Source: Bacillota bacterium (GTDB taxonomy: Bacteria; Bacillota; Clostridia; Peptostreptococcales; Anaerovoracaceae). Taken from it: DNA of 46,930 bases. Under the pieces are notes generated by a model. It saw only the letters and a program-made list of their open reading frames with translations, was not told where the DNA came from and made no database searches. The stretch covers positions 1 through 46,930 of the forward strand of contig JAFYNS010000069.1 in assembly GCA_017556505.1 (NCBI GenBank). The letters run 5' to 3'. Made by a program: the position numbers and the translations under genes. Every line of letters starts with the position of its first letter. Position 1 is the first letter of the stretch. This document shows, in pieces, positions 46,907 through 46,930 of the stretch.

Positions 46907-46930
46907 TTAGTTCAGGATTTCGCATCCTTC
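46907..46930 (-). CDS. Partial 3' end of an unidentified gene
   Basis: Seven codons and a TAA stop are in the window (ending E-I-L-N), followed after about 30 bases by a terminator. This is too short to identify the product, and the frame is a guess based on the stop and the terminator placement. Confidence 0.35.
   Translation of the reverse strand, partial: EGCEILN

Noticed and set aside
1..46930. CRISPR arrays, insertion sequences, prophage genes, tRNA or rRNA genes
   Set aside because: I looked for evenly spaced repeats, transposase or integrase motifs and tRNA-like arms and found none that I could support. The short repeats in the valS leader are irregularly spaced and not CRISPR-like.

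Overview
The window is chromosomal DNA of a low-to-mid GC Gram-positive anaerobe, most likely a member of the Clostridia. Evidence for this: strong AGGAGG-type ribosome binding sites, TTGACA/TATAAT promoters, a T-box leader in front of valS, a BlaI/BlaR1 pair, an ECF transporter S component, a perfect match to the CodY operator consensus, and oxygen-handling proteins typical of anaerobes (a flavodiiron protein fused to flavin reductase and rubredoxin). The cargo suggests an amino-acid and peptide user: N-acyl-D-amino-acid deacylases, an M20 amidohydrolase, aminotransferase, serine hydroxymethyltransferase and a Thr/Ser exporter. No rRNA, tRNA, CRISPR array, insertion sequence or phage module was seen. 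Most genes lie on the minus strand.

Layout. 1-1250 (+): two small proteins and a flavin reductase-like protein. 1423-5250 (-): class V aminotransferase with an ECF S component, a HAD phosphatase and glyA. 5421-10828 (-): a five-gene-sized catabolic operon of two D-aminoacylase-like enzymes, a YfcC/DcuC-type permease and an M20 amidohydrolase. 10925-11527 (-): a tandem-OB single-strand DNA-binding protein. 11640-18021 (-): T-box controlled operon valS-folC-GNAT-MFS, with an unusually long, repeat-rich leader. 18077-20593 (-): two DUF4085-type paralogues, a 58-residue DUF6774-type protein and hpt. 20695-21600 (+): a RelA/SpoT-domain protein. 21610-24515 (-): secreted transglutaminase and a PNPOx-GNAT-methyltransferase operon. 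24617-27109 (-): BlaI/BlaR1 with paired operators. 27213-29090 (+): flavodiiron protein. 29157-35440 (-): FolD-like fragment, alpha/beta hydrolase, Na+/solute symporter with CodY box, ThrE-type exporter, Na/Pi cotransporter with a Pho-box-like repeat. 35607-38780 (-): YgiQ radical SAM protein and orphan DNA methyltransferase. 38853-43860 (-): BMP-type nucleoside ABC transporter. 44054-45634: divergent secreted CAP protein and a lipoprotein barnase/barstar pair. 45699-46930 (-): C_GCAxxG_C_C protein, NUDIX hydrolase and the 3' end of an unidentified gene.

How it works together. Several units pair a transporter with enzymes for its likely substrate (N-acyl amino acids; the ECF ligand with a PLP enzyme; nucleosides with hpt elsewhere in the window). 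The sequence also holds a rich set of readable control elements: T-box, CodY box, BlaI operators, Pho-like box, a palindrome upstream of the ECF gene, a hairpin around a start codon and an intra-operon terminator after the binding-protein gene. No single large novel system stands out. The most rewarding second looks are the TTGGAT repeat field in the valS leader, the catalytically degenerate FolD-like protein, the CodY box, the BlaR1-like receptor with a non-penicillin sensor, and the barnase/barstar lipoprotein pair.
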